Origin: Bacteriovoracaceae bacterium
Lineage (GTDB): Bacteria; Bdellovibrionota; Bacteriovoracia; Bacteriovoracales; Bacteriovoracaceae
Assembly: GCA_947440875.1 (NCBI GenBank)
Contig: CANETG010000218.1
Location: 1 to 5,004, forward strand
Direction of reading: 5' to 3'
Length of the DNA: 5,004 nt
Part shown: in pieces, positions 1 through 5,004 of the stretch
Numbering within the stretch: the stretch's first letter is position 1
Layout of the letters: each line of letters starts with the position of its first letter
The notes under the pieces: generated by a model
Told to the model about the DNA's origin: nothing
What the model saw: only the letters and a program-made list of their open reading frames with translations
The model's database searches: none
Made by a program: the position numbers and the translations under genes

Positions 1-1
1 G

Positions 2-109
2 TTTGATACCGTGAAGCGGATTTCGAAGATCGTTTCAGGACAGCCGGATATAGATCAATTTGCGGAAGAAATTCTCCGCATCGACAGCCGTGGAACTGTC
101 AAGCGCTGA
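2..109 (+). CDS. 3' end of an unidentified protein-coding gene (partial)
   Basis: Frame 2 is open from the window edge to a TGA at 107-109, giving the last 35 residues of a protein. The other two plus-strand frames hit stops within the first 12 bases, so this is the only frame that can enter from the left. The tail is mixed charged and probably helical (QFAEEILRID), ends in the basic TVKR, and shows no membrane segment or family motif that I recognise. The stop lies 20 nt before the glyoxalase start, so the two genes are probably co-transcribed. I cannot name a function from so short a fragment. The call rests on the open frame, the tight spacing and the lack of an alternative explanation. 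Confidence 0.6.
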   Translation, partial: FDTVKRISKIVSGQPDIDQFAEEILRIDSRGTVKR

Positions 110-129
110 TCAGGGAAAAAGGGAATCTT

Positions 130-516
130 ATGAAATTTCTCCACACGATGATCAGAGTCAATAATCTCGATGAATCAATCTCGTTTTACACAAACCATCT
201 CGGGATGAATCTGATCTCCCAAAAAGATTACCCCGATGGACAATTTACTTTAGCGTTTCTGAGTTATGGGAAAACTAAAGACGATCCGAGTATCGAGCTG
301 ACTTACAATTACGGAAAGAGCTCCTACGTTCTTGGGGACGCCTTCGGGCACATTGCCCTGGCCACGGAAGATATCTACGGAGTCTGTCAAAAACTTAAAA
401 ATGCCGGAGTGAAAGTGACGAGAGATCCGGGACCGATGAAGCATGGGACGACGGTCATTGCTTTCATCGAAGATCCGAATGGCTATAAAATCGAGCTGAT
501 TCAAAAGAATCTTTAA
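130..516 (+). CDS. gloA: Glyoxalase I (lactoylglutathione lyase), short Ni/Co-type
   Basis: Converts the hemithioacetal of methylglyoxal and glutathione to S-lactoylglutathione, the first step of cytosolic methylglyoxal detoxification. The 128-residue product is a single vicinal-oxygen-chelate subunit that aligns nearly end to end with E. coli GloA (135 aa): LHTMIRV at the N-terminus, IELTYN near 55-60, GHIAL at 73-77, GTTVIAF at 106-112 and DPNGYKIELI at 115-124. The four metal ligands known from E. coli, H5, E56, H74 and E122, occur here at exactly the same residue numbers. The short form without the extra loops of eukaryotic enzymes is the type usually activated by Ni2+ or Co2+ rather than Zn2+; that preference is inferred from the family. 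The start is supported by AAGGGA at 119-124, five bases before the ATG. It implies that the host makes glutathione or a similar thiol. The nitroreductase follows after 27 nt. Confidence 0.96.
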   Translation: MKFLHTMIRVNNLDESISFYTNHLGMNLISQKDYPDGQFTLAFLSYGKTKDDPSIELTYNYGKSSYVLGDAFGHIALATEDIYGVCQKLKNAGVKVTRDPGPMKHGTTVIAFIEDPNGYKIELIQKNL

Positions 517-543
517 AACTCTTCAATTATATCAAGGACACCC

Positions 544-1188
544 ATGGAACCCCACTCACTCATCGAATCCCTCAACTGGCGTTACGCCGTGAAAAAGTTT
601 GATAACCAAAAGAAAATTCCGACCTCGACTTGGAAAGCGCTCGAAGAGTCACTCATTCTTACACCTTCTTCTTACGGACTTCAGCCGTGGAAATTTCTTG
701 TGATCACGAACAAAGACATCCGTCAAAAGCTGACGGCAGTTTCGTGGAACCAGAAGCAAGTGGAAGATTGTTCTCACCTCGTGGTGATCGTTGTGAAAGA
801 AAAAATGGATGAGGCGCATGTGCAGAGCTTCGTTGATCAAATGGCAGTCGTAAGAGGTGTCGAGTCATCTACTTTCGACGGCTATAAAAAAATGATGAAC
901 GGGGATGTCGTTCACGGGCCGCGGGGAAAAGTTTCTTTCGAGTGGGCCGCAAGACAGGCGTACATCGCGCTTGGGAATTTCATGACTTCTTGTGCATTAC
1001 TTAACGTAGACACTTGTCCCATGGAAGGGATTGATCCGGAAAAGTACGATGAGATTTTAGGTCTCAAAGGAACTGGTTGGAGAACGGTTGTGGCGTGTCC
1101 AGCGGGATACCGAGCGCAGGATGATCAGTACGCAACGGCTAAAAAAGTGAGATTCAATCATCAAACTTTGATCAAAACGATTTCTTAG
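544..1188 (+). CDS. NfsB-type NAD(P)H-dependent FMN nitroreductase family oxidoreductase
   Basis: Predicted cytosolic FMN flavoprotein that passes electrons from NAD(P)H to nitro compounds, quinones or flavins. At 214 aa it is close to E. coli NfsB (217 aa) and follows the same order of motifs: an N-terminal R13-Y-A-V-K17 flavin phosphate contact, PSSYGLQPW at 41-49 (NfsB has SPSSTNSQPW), the E161-G162 pair after CPM, a glycine-rich GLKGTGW turn near 173-179, and K201-V-R203 near the C-terminus matching K205/R207 of NfsB. The FMN contacts are therefore largely kept. The usual Ser two residues after the first Arg is Ala15 here, a modest change. AAGGA at 534-538, five bases before the ATG, supports the start. 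It probably shares a transcript with gloA, and a hairpin terminator follows the stop. The physiological substrate cannot be told from sequence: a dihydropteridine or quinone reductase role is as possible as nitroreduction. Confidence 0.92.
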   Translation: MEPHSLIESLNWRYAVKKFDNQKKIPTSTWKALEESLILTPSSYGLQPWKFLVITNKDIRQKLTAVSWNQKQVEDCSHLVVIVVKEKMDEAHVQSFVDQMAVVRGVESSTFDGYKKMMNGDVVHGPRGKVSFEWAARQAYIALGNFMTSCALLNVDTCPMEGIDPEKYDEILGLKGTGWRTVVACPAGYRAQDDQYATAKKVRFNHQTLIKTIS

Positions 1189-1197
1189 TTTCATTTC

Positions 1198-1239
1198 AAA
1201 AAAGCGGGCATCGTAAGATTGAGGTGCCCGCGTTTTGTT
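1198..1239. terminator. Bidirectional intrinsic terminator between convergent genes
   Basis: GCGGGCA (1204-1210) pairs with TGCCCGC (1225-1231). Two further pairs, one of them G-T, extend the stem inward and leave a loop of about ten bases. On the plus strand the stem is followed by GTTTTGTT; on the minus strand it is followed by a run of T (complement of the A tract at 1198-1203). Both the nitroreductase (stop at 1188) and the minus-strand glutaredoxin-like gene (stop codon 1238-1240) end right beside it, so it can serve both. The minus-strand T tract is the cleaner one. Confidence 0.85.
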
Positions 1240-1597
1240 ATTCAGTCTTAAAATGACCTTTCTCAATAAAACTTTTAAGCTCGCTGAACCCACCCACGAG
1301 TTTTCCTTTCACAAAGACCTGCGGGTAGGTCGGCCATCCGCTCCAGATTTTGATCGCCAGACGCTGTTTCCAGCCAGTCGTGTAGCTTCCGTACTCGAGG
1401 TATTTAAATTCAACATTGGCGTCTTTCAGCGCCCGCTTCGCTTTTTTGACGAACGGATTCACACTCATCCCAACAATGACGACTTGATTCTTCTCGACTG
1501 CGTCTGAAACTTCACGAACAACCTCAGATTGGTAGCCCGCAATCGATGCCGCCGCTTCAGGGGTGAGCTTTTCATTACTTAATGTCATGCGACTCAT
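1238..1597 (-). CDS. Glutaredoxin-fold protein without any cysteine
   Basis: A 119-residue protein with an N-terminal helical extension of about 37 residues and then a glutaredoxin-like domain: first strand VVIVGM (39-44), active-site helix start, helix KKAKRALKDA, then WPTYPQVFVKGKLVGGF (88-104), which carries the cis-proline (P92) and the double glycine (G102-G103) of the glutathione-binding groove. The WPTYPQ form resembles monothiol (Grx4/PICOT-like) glutaredoxins. The usual CPYC or CGFS site is N47-P-F-V50, and no cysteine occurs anywhere in the protein, so thiol-disulfide exchange or cysteine-ligated Fe-S binding by the normal route is impossible. A glutathione-binding, scaffold or regulatory role is inference. 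The ATG overlaps the transporter stop (ATGA, 1594-1597) and AAGGAG lies five bases upstream, supporting this start over the ATG three codons later. It ends the minus-strand gene run. Fold call is firm; function unknown. Confidence 0.85.
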   Translation of the reverse strand: MSRMTLSNEKLTPEAAASIAGYQSEVVREVSDAVEKNQVVIVGMSVNPFVKKAKRALKDANVEFKYLEYGSYTTGWKQRLAIKIWSGWPTYPQVFVKGKLVGGFSELKSFIEKGHFKTE

Positions 1598-3330
1598 GGG
1601 GACTCCTTAAATTGTTCGAACTGTTTATTGACGAGCTGATGATAGGGGCCGGATTGATTTTTATAGAGTTCTTCGTGAGTGCCGATCTGAACGATCGAGC
1701 CCTCATTTAAGACGATTAACTTCTGCGCGCGTTTCACTGTCGAGAGGCGATGGGCAATGATCAGCGTGGCGCGTTTTCCCATTTGCTCATCCATCGCTTT
1801 TTGCACCAGATGCTCGCTTTCGGAATCGAGCGCACTCGTTGCTTCATCGAGAATAAGGATCTTGGGATTTTTAAGGAGTGCCCGAGCGATCGCCACTCTT
1901 TGCTTCTGACCACCAGAGAGCTGAATTCCGCGCTCCCCAACGAGAGTATTGTATTTCTCCGGAAATTTTTCGATGAAGTCATGAGCAAAGGCCATCTTGG
2001 AAACTTCAACGATCTCTTCCAAGCTCGCACTTGGGCGCCCGTAGCGAATGTTCTCTAAAATCGATTCGCTGACGAGGACTGGTTCTTGAGAGACGACTCC
2101 GATACTCGTACGAACCGCCTCGAGAGAATATTTTTGAGAGTCGATACCATCAAAGAAGATACTCCCATTTTGGGGATGATAGAACCTCAGCATGAGTTGA
2201 ACCAGAGTTGATTTTCCTGATCCAGAGACTCCAACGACGGCGACCGTTTCAAAGGGGTCGATAGAAAAACTGACCCCCTTGAGAACTGGATAATCCTGTC
2301 TCATGGGATAAGAAAAATGGATATTCTTGAATTCGACTTTGCCGATTTTAATGACTGAAATTCCCTCGTCCATGACTTCGACGGGTTCTTCGAGAAGATC
2401 AAAGATCCGCTCACTCGCTCCGACGGCGGACATGAAATCAGTCCAGAGACTTCCGAGCATGCCGACGGAAAAGGCAACCGTGATGACGTAGAGTAAGAAT
2501 GACGTGAGTGTCCCCACGGTCAGCTCGCCCTCGATGACCAGACGTCCTCCGTACCAAACAATAAAAACGAGGCAACTAAATCCGACGAGAGTGACTGTGT
2601 TGGTAAAGCGGGCGACGATTTTTATTTTTTTATTGGAAAGTAGGAACGATTTTTCTAAGCGGTCACGGTACCGGAGTTCTTCAAATTTCTCCTGCGCAAA
2701 CGCTTTGACGGTTCGGACTGTCCCGATGCTTTCTTCGGCGACACCGGAGGAAAGGGCAAGAGCGTCTTGCGAGAGTCTTGAGACTCCTTTGACTTTTTTT
2801 CCAAACCTGGCGGCAAGAAATCCTAGCGGAGGAATGATGAGCAAGATAAATACAGTGAGTTTTGCCGACGTTAAAAATAACATCGTGAGACCCCCGAGTG
2901 CTTGAACAAGGCTCCTCAGGAGCATCGAAATATTCACACTGAGAGCGTTTTGAAGAACGGCTGTGTCTGAAGAGAGTCGTCCCAAGAGTTCACCCGTTTT
3001 TTGCTGGTCAAAGAACGTCACTTCTCGGCCGATGATTTGGTGAAAGAGTCGCGCTCTTAAGCGCATCACGGTTTTCTCGCCGGCAAGAGTGAAGAAGTAA
3101 TAGCGAAGGGCAGAGGTCACGGACTGAATGACAAATACGCCGAAGGCCAGAAGAGCGGCGCTGTTGAGGTCATCGTAGTTCTTGTTAACCAAAGCTTCGT
3201 CGATGATTTTTTTGATGGCATTCGGGTAGGCAAGGAGAGCAAGACTTGAAACAGCGAGGTAAACGAGGCCCTGGGCCAGAAGTGGCCACTCATCTCTCGA
3301 AAGGCGAAAAATTTTTTTCAGTGTGTTCAT
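1594..3330 (-). CDS. ABCB-type ABC half-transporter (fused membrane and ATPase domains)
   Basis: Inner-membrane ABC exporter half-subunit of 578 aa, the usual length for the MsbA/TAP/ABCB group, expected to work as a homodimer. The N-terminal half (about 15-300) has six hydrophobic segments, near 17-38, 57-80, 134-153, 157-175, 240-262 and 270-297. The ATPase half (about 330-575) is intact: A-loop Y341, Walker A GVSGSGKST at 367-375, Q-loop Q415, signature LSGGQKQR from 471, Walker B ILILDE at 491-496 with catalytic E496, D-loop SALD, and switch H527. Nothing is degenerate, so both ATP sites of a homodimer should be active. The substrate cannot be read from sequence: lipid, drug, peptide or thiol compounds are all possible, and MsbA identity is not supported over other ABCB members. 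The start is 11 nt after the hydrolase stop; no clear Shine-Dalgarno is seen (ACCCAAG before ATG), so translation may depend on the upstream gene. The 3' end overlaps the glutaredoxin-like gene. Confidence 0.95.
   Translation of the reverse strand: MNTLKKIFRLSRDEWPLLAQGLVYLAVSSLALLAYPNAIKKIIDEALVNKNYDDLNSAALLAFGVFVIQSVTSALRYYFFTLAGEKTVMRLRARLFHQIIGREVTFFDQQKTGELLGRLSSDTAVLQNALSVNISMLLRSLVQALGGLTMLFLTSAKLTVFILLIIPPLGFLAARFGKKVKGVSRLSQDALALSSGVAEESIGTVRTVKAFAQEKFEELRYRDRLEKSFLLSNKKIKIVARFTNTVTLVGFSCLVFIVWYGGRLVIEGELTVGTLTSFLLYVITVAFSVGMLGSLWTDFMSAVGASERIFDLLEEPVEVMDEGISVIKIGKVEFKNIHFSYPMRQDYPVLKGVSFSIDPFETVAVVGVSGSGKSTLVQLMLRFYHPQNGSIFFDGIDSQKYSLEAVRTSIGVVSQEPVLVSESILENIRYGRPSASLEEIVEVSKMAFAHDFIEKFPEKYNTLVGERGIQLSGGQKQRVAIARALLKNPKILILDEATSALDSESEHLVQKAMDEQMGKRATLIIAHRLSTVKRAQKLIVLNEGSIVQIGTHEELYKNQSGPYHQLVNKQFEQFKESP
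1603..1608 (-). promoter_or_regulatory. Ribosome binding site of the glutaredoxin-like gene, inside the transporter gene
   Basis: AAGGAG read on the minus strand, five bases before the ATG at 1597-1595. It lies within the last codons of the ABC transporter gene. With the 4-base ATGA stop/start overlap it points to translational coupling and sets the start codon. Confidence 0.8.
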
Positions 3331-3341
3331 CTTGGGTTTTA

Positions 3342-4166
3342 CTATTTGTGAGATTCAAACCAACTGAGTACGTGCTCAGGTGAAGAATCAAGCCAGCCGT
3401 GTCCTGACATGGGATTGATGATGATATCCGTCTCAATAAAATTATTTCTCAGCGTTTCATGAAATGCTTGTGCCGTAATGACGGGGACAGCAATATCCAT
3501 TGCCCCATGAAGAAATCGTGTCGGGGGATGATCTGATGCAATTTTTTTTGGCATCACACACACCGGACCGAGGCAGGTTGCAAAAGAAGCAGACTGAATA
3601 ACGATGGCGCGAAAGACTCCCGGAAAAGTAATCGCCAGACGACTCGTGTTGTATCCGCCGCTTGAAATTCCTGTCGCAAAGACTTTCTTTTTATTCAGTG
3701 GTCCGAAGCTGCCGTCAGAAATCATTTCAACTGTTTTTTTAAGGACTGTGTAGTCACTTGTGAGTTTATAACTTGCGTGCGGTAAGTTAGTGATCCATCC
3801 GACATTGAGTGTTGCTCTCGGAGCAACGACTGCGTAGCCGTTGTCTAAAAGCTCACGGATCACACGGACTTCATTGAACCCACCGAAGGGAAGATTTTTT
3901 GGCCGTGAAAACTCAATGGGAAACCAAGAGCCCTGAGAAAGAACAACAACGGGCCATCCGTTTCTGGGAGCGTTGCCTTCTGGAGTTTGCCAAAGGATCT
4001 CGCGCTGAAATCTTGTTCCTGGAAATACAGTAACGGCTTTTCTCGGGCAATGAATCCAAAGGACGCTTCCATCAGTCCCGAGTTGCTCATTGCACACTGA
4101 GGCTTGGCCCCTAATAGGAAAGAGAAGAGTTGTGAACAGAAGGGATAATAGCGAAAGATTTCTCAT
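3342..4166 (-). CDS. phaZ: Secreted medium-chain-length PHA depolymerase-like serine hydrolase
   Basis: Predicted exported alpha/beta hydrolase (274 aa) that would cleave ester bonds of polyhydroxyalkanoates with medium-length side chains, or related esters. Residues 1-22 form a Sec signal peptide (MRN, hydrophobic LSLLSLLFTTLLF, cleavage after GQA). The nucleophile elbow is G166-I-S168-S-G170, followed by GYNTSRLA; the acid is D224 in HGAMD and the histidine H256 in SGHGW. The Ser-Asp and Asp-His spacings, 56 and 32, equal those I recall for the Pseudomonas fluorescens GK13 mcl-PHA depolymerase (S172, D228, H260), and the ISSGGYNTSR and DHPPT/FLHG segments also match it as I remember it. Four cysteines (25, 40, 198, 203) in the exported part could form disulfides. 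A Bdellovibrio enzyme of this type is known. No strong Shine-Dalgarno precedes the ATG; the 120-nt gap to the FabZ-like gene may hold a promoter, but I see no convincing boxes. Substrate is inferred; a general esterase is the alternative. Confidence 0.85.
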   Translation of the reverse strand: MRNLSLLSLLFTTLLFPIRGQASVCNEQLGTDGSVLWIHCPRKAVTVFPGTRFQREILWQTPEGNAPRNGWPVVVLSQGSWFPIEFSRPKNLPFGGFNEVRVIRELLDNGYAVVAPRATLNVGWITNLPHASYKLTSDYTVLKKTVEMISDGSFGPLNKKKVFATGISSGGYNTSRLAITFPGVFRAIVIQSASFATCLGPVCVMPKKIASDHPPTRFLHGAMDIAVPVITAQAFHETLRNNFIETDIIINPMSGHGWLDSSPEHVLSWFESHK

Positions 4167-4286
4167 TGCTTATCTGATCGTGGATGAAGTGCTGTTGTCT
4201 AGATGATTATTCCATCGTTTAGAGAAAGTCTGACTCACATTTTTTGGCGCGAAGAGGCTCTCAAAGTTAAAATTCAACAGGGTTAT

Positions 4287-4754
4287 CTACCCGCGGAGCT
4301 TCTCGTCACTGATATTGACGAGAGTAAATTCATTGGCCATGATTTTCTTTCCCTCCACTTCAATCAACGCTTTAAAGCGGAAAAGATTCTCTGAGGTCTC
4401 AAGAAGAGAAACCTTGATCACCATCTCATCCCCGGGTCTGGCGAAAGATTTAAACTTCGCGTACTGAACGGATCGGAGAACTCCAAGGGCGTGGCCTTTG
4501 TTAATTTCCGAATTATAGTCAGGAGTCGGGGAATAGTACTCGGCTATGAGAAGTCCGGCCGCTTGGGTCGTCATTTCCTGCATCATCGCTCCGGGAACAA
4601 CGGGCATTCCTGGGAAGTGACCTTCCATGAAAAAGTGCTCACTACCAGGAGTGAAATGCGCCGTTAGGGTTTCTGAAGAATGCTCGGATACCTGATCAAG
4701 CAAAAGGTACGGGGAGCGGTGGTGGAGACGCTTTTTAATGTGCGCAATATTCAT
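4287..4754 (-). CDS. FabZ-like 3-hydroxyacyl-ACP dehydratase (hotdog fold)
   Basis: Predicted cytosolic hotdog-fold dehydratase acting on (3R)-hydroxyacyl-ACP, as in fatty acid elongation. From the ATG at 4754 it has 155 residues, near the FabZ norm of about 150. Visible are the N-terminal LHHRSPYLLLDQV (FabZ: LPHRYPFLLVDRV), EGHFPGMPVVPGAMMQE with catalytic His46 and Glu60 (14 residues apart as in FabZ; FabA would have Asp), QAAGLL, and the C-terminal ARPGDEM turn (FabZ: PVVPGDQL). Between the central helix and the next strand there is a longer loop (YYSPTPDYNSEINKGHALG), and the common GIDKARFRR segment is replaced by SVQYAKFK, so it is a divergent member rather than the housekeeping gene of the lpx/fab cluster. 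Upstream in-frame GTG (4766) and TTG (4784) codons exist, but the ATG matches the usual FabZ N-terminus; none has a good ribosome binding site. A thioesterase-like hotdog protein is less likely because the His/Glu pair is kept. Confidence 0.88.
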   Translation of the reverse strand: MNIAHIKKRLHHRSPYLLLDQVSEHSSETLTAHFTPGSEHFFMEGHFPGMPVVPGAMMQEMTTQAAGLLIAEYYSPTPDYNSEINKGHALGVLRSVQYAKFKSFARPGDEMVIKVSLLETSENLFRFKALIEVEGKKIMANEFTLVNISDEKLRG

Positions 4755-4851
4755 ATTTTTTATCACATCCGCGTTTTCAACCAACGAGCTGGACGAAGCC
4801 CTTTCTGTTAATCTAGCAATTTTTCTTTATCTTCTGTGAAGGTGTGAGGGT

Positions 4852-4882
4852 TTGAGAAGACTCATCGTGTCTTGAATATGAA
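4852..4882 (+). promoter_or_regulatory. Weak candidate sigma-70 promoter for the divergent exported-protein gene
   Basis: TTGAGA (4852-4857, five of six to the consensus) and TATGAA (4877-4882, four of six) are 19 bases apart, slightly too wide. They lie in the region between the FabZ-like gene and the rightward gene, with about 30-40 bases left for a leader. A short inverted repeat, AAGAC/GTCTT at 4857-4873, falls in the spacer. This is a by-eye match only; nothing in the rest of 4755-4927 looks better. Confidence 0.25.
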
Positions 4883-4914
4883 CATTGGGAAAGAAATGAT
4901 ACTTGCCTATTTTC

Positions 4915-4921
4915 AAAGGAG
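4915..4921 (+). promoter_or_regulatory. Strong ribosome binding site that fixes a GTG start
   Basis: AAAGGAG, followed by a six-base spacer and the GTG at 4928-4930. This near-perfect Shine-Dalgarno is the reason for choosing the GTG start of the partial gene at the right edge. Confidence 0.85.
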
Positions 4922-4927
4922 ACCTTT

Positions 4928-5004
4928 GTGAGCATTCTTAAACTTTTTAGCTTCCTGATCTTTGGTCTTTGTTTCGTGAATCCTGCCCATGCCCAGTTGC
5001 AAAC
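4928..5004 (+). CDS. 5' end of a gene for an exported protein (partial)
   Basis: Only the first 25 codons are in the window. From a GTG start with a strong ribosome binding site, the product begins MSILK, continues with a hydrophobic core LFSFLIFGLCFV, and reaches a classical signal peptidase I site, NPAHA before QLQ. This is a textbook Sec signal peptide, so the mature protein should be periplasmic, outer-membrane or secreted. There is no lipobox cysteine at the cleavage site. The gene is transcribed away from the FabZ-like gene and they share an intergenic region. The function cannot be told because the mature part is missing. Confidence 0.8.
   Translation, partial: MSILKLFSFLIFGLCFVNPAHAQLQ

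Noticed and set aside
1235..1507. Plus-strand open frame of 90 codons over the glutaredoxin-like gene
   Set aside because: It starts right after the terminator T tract and lies opposite a recognisable glutaredoxin fold; no motif of its own.
1750..2058. Plus-strand open frame of 102 codons opposite the transporter ATPase domain
   Set aside because: It is antisense to highly conserved ABC motifs, has no family resemblance and no ribosome binding site context; a shadow of the real gene.
2504..2905. Plus-strand open frame of 133 codons opposite the transporter membrane domain
   Set aside because: Low-complexity Ser/Arg/Thr-rich translation typical of an antisense shadow; the minus-strand gene explains the region fully.
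1594..3330. Naming the transporter MsbA
   Set aside because: The motifs and length are shared by the whole ABCB half-transporter group, and there is no neighbouring lpxK or other lipid A gene to support it.
3342..4166. Lipoprotein signal for the hydrolase because a cysteine (C25) follows the signal peptide
   Set aside because: The residues before C25 are A-S-V, which does not fit a lipobox; cleavage after GQA by signal peptidase I fits better.
4167..4286. Possible terminator after the FabZ-like gene
   Set aside because: Only 3-base arms such as GAG/CTC or GTT/AAC were found near short T or A runs; no stable GC-rich stem, so no terminator is called.
4203..4394. Plus-strand open frame of 63 codons between the hydrolase and the FabZ-like gene
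   Set aside because: More than half lies antisense to the FabZ-like coding sequence, no ribosome binding site precedes the ATG, and the protein shows no recognisable features.
4885..4913. TTGGGA and TATTTT, 17 bases apart, as a promoter for the right-edge gene
   Set aside because: The implied transcription start would fall inside the ribosome binding site at 4915-4921 and destroy it.

Overview
The window is a gene-dense stretch of bacterial chromosome with moderate GC, short gaps and Shine-Dalgarno-led genes. It holds six complete genes and two partial ones. The mix of Gram-negative-type enzymes (short metal-type glyoxalase I, NfsB-like nitroreductase, FabZ fold, medium-chain-length PHA depolymerase homologue with a Sec signal) points to a proteobacterium or relative. 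A predatory Bdellovibrio-like bacterium fits, because an mcl-PHA depolymerase of this type is known from Bdellovibrio bacteriovorus. That assignment is inference; there is no rRNA or other taxonomic marker here.

Left side, plus strand (1-1188): the 3' end of an unidentified gene is followed closely by a glyoxalase I (gloA) with all four metal ligands, then an FMN nitroreductase of the NfsB type. Gaps of 20 and 27 nt and good ribosome binding sites suggest one transcript. Both enzymes handle reactive electrophiles (methylglyoxal; quinones and nitro compounds), so this looks like a small detoxification unit. A hairpin at about 1198-1239, flanked by A and T tracts, sits between this unit and the convergent minus-strand genes and probably terminates both.

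Middle and right, minus strand (4754 down to 1238): a FabZ-like hydroxyacyl dehydratase, a 120-nt gap, a secreted mcl-PHA depolymerase-like serine hydrolase, an ABCB-type half-transporter 11 nt later, and a glutaredoxin-fold protein whose start codon overlaps the transporter stop by ATGA. The last protein is the oddest item: it keeps the glutaredoxin scaffold (WPTYP, GG) but has no cysteine at all, the CPYC-type active site reading NPFV. Its translational coupling to an ABC exporter is the best lead in the window for something poorly described.

Far right, plus strand (4928-5004): the first 25 codons of a divergent gene for an exported protein, with a strong ribosome binding site and a clean signal peptide. 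No RNA genes, insertion sequences, CRISPR arrays or long repeats were seen.
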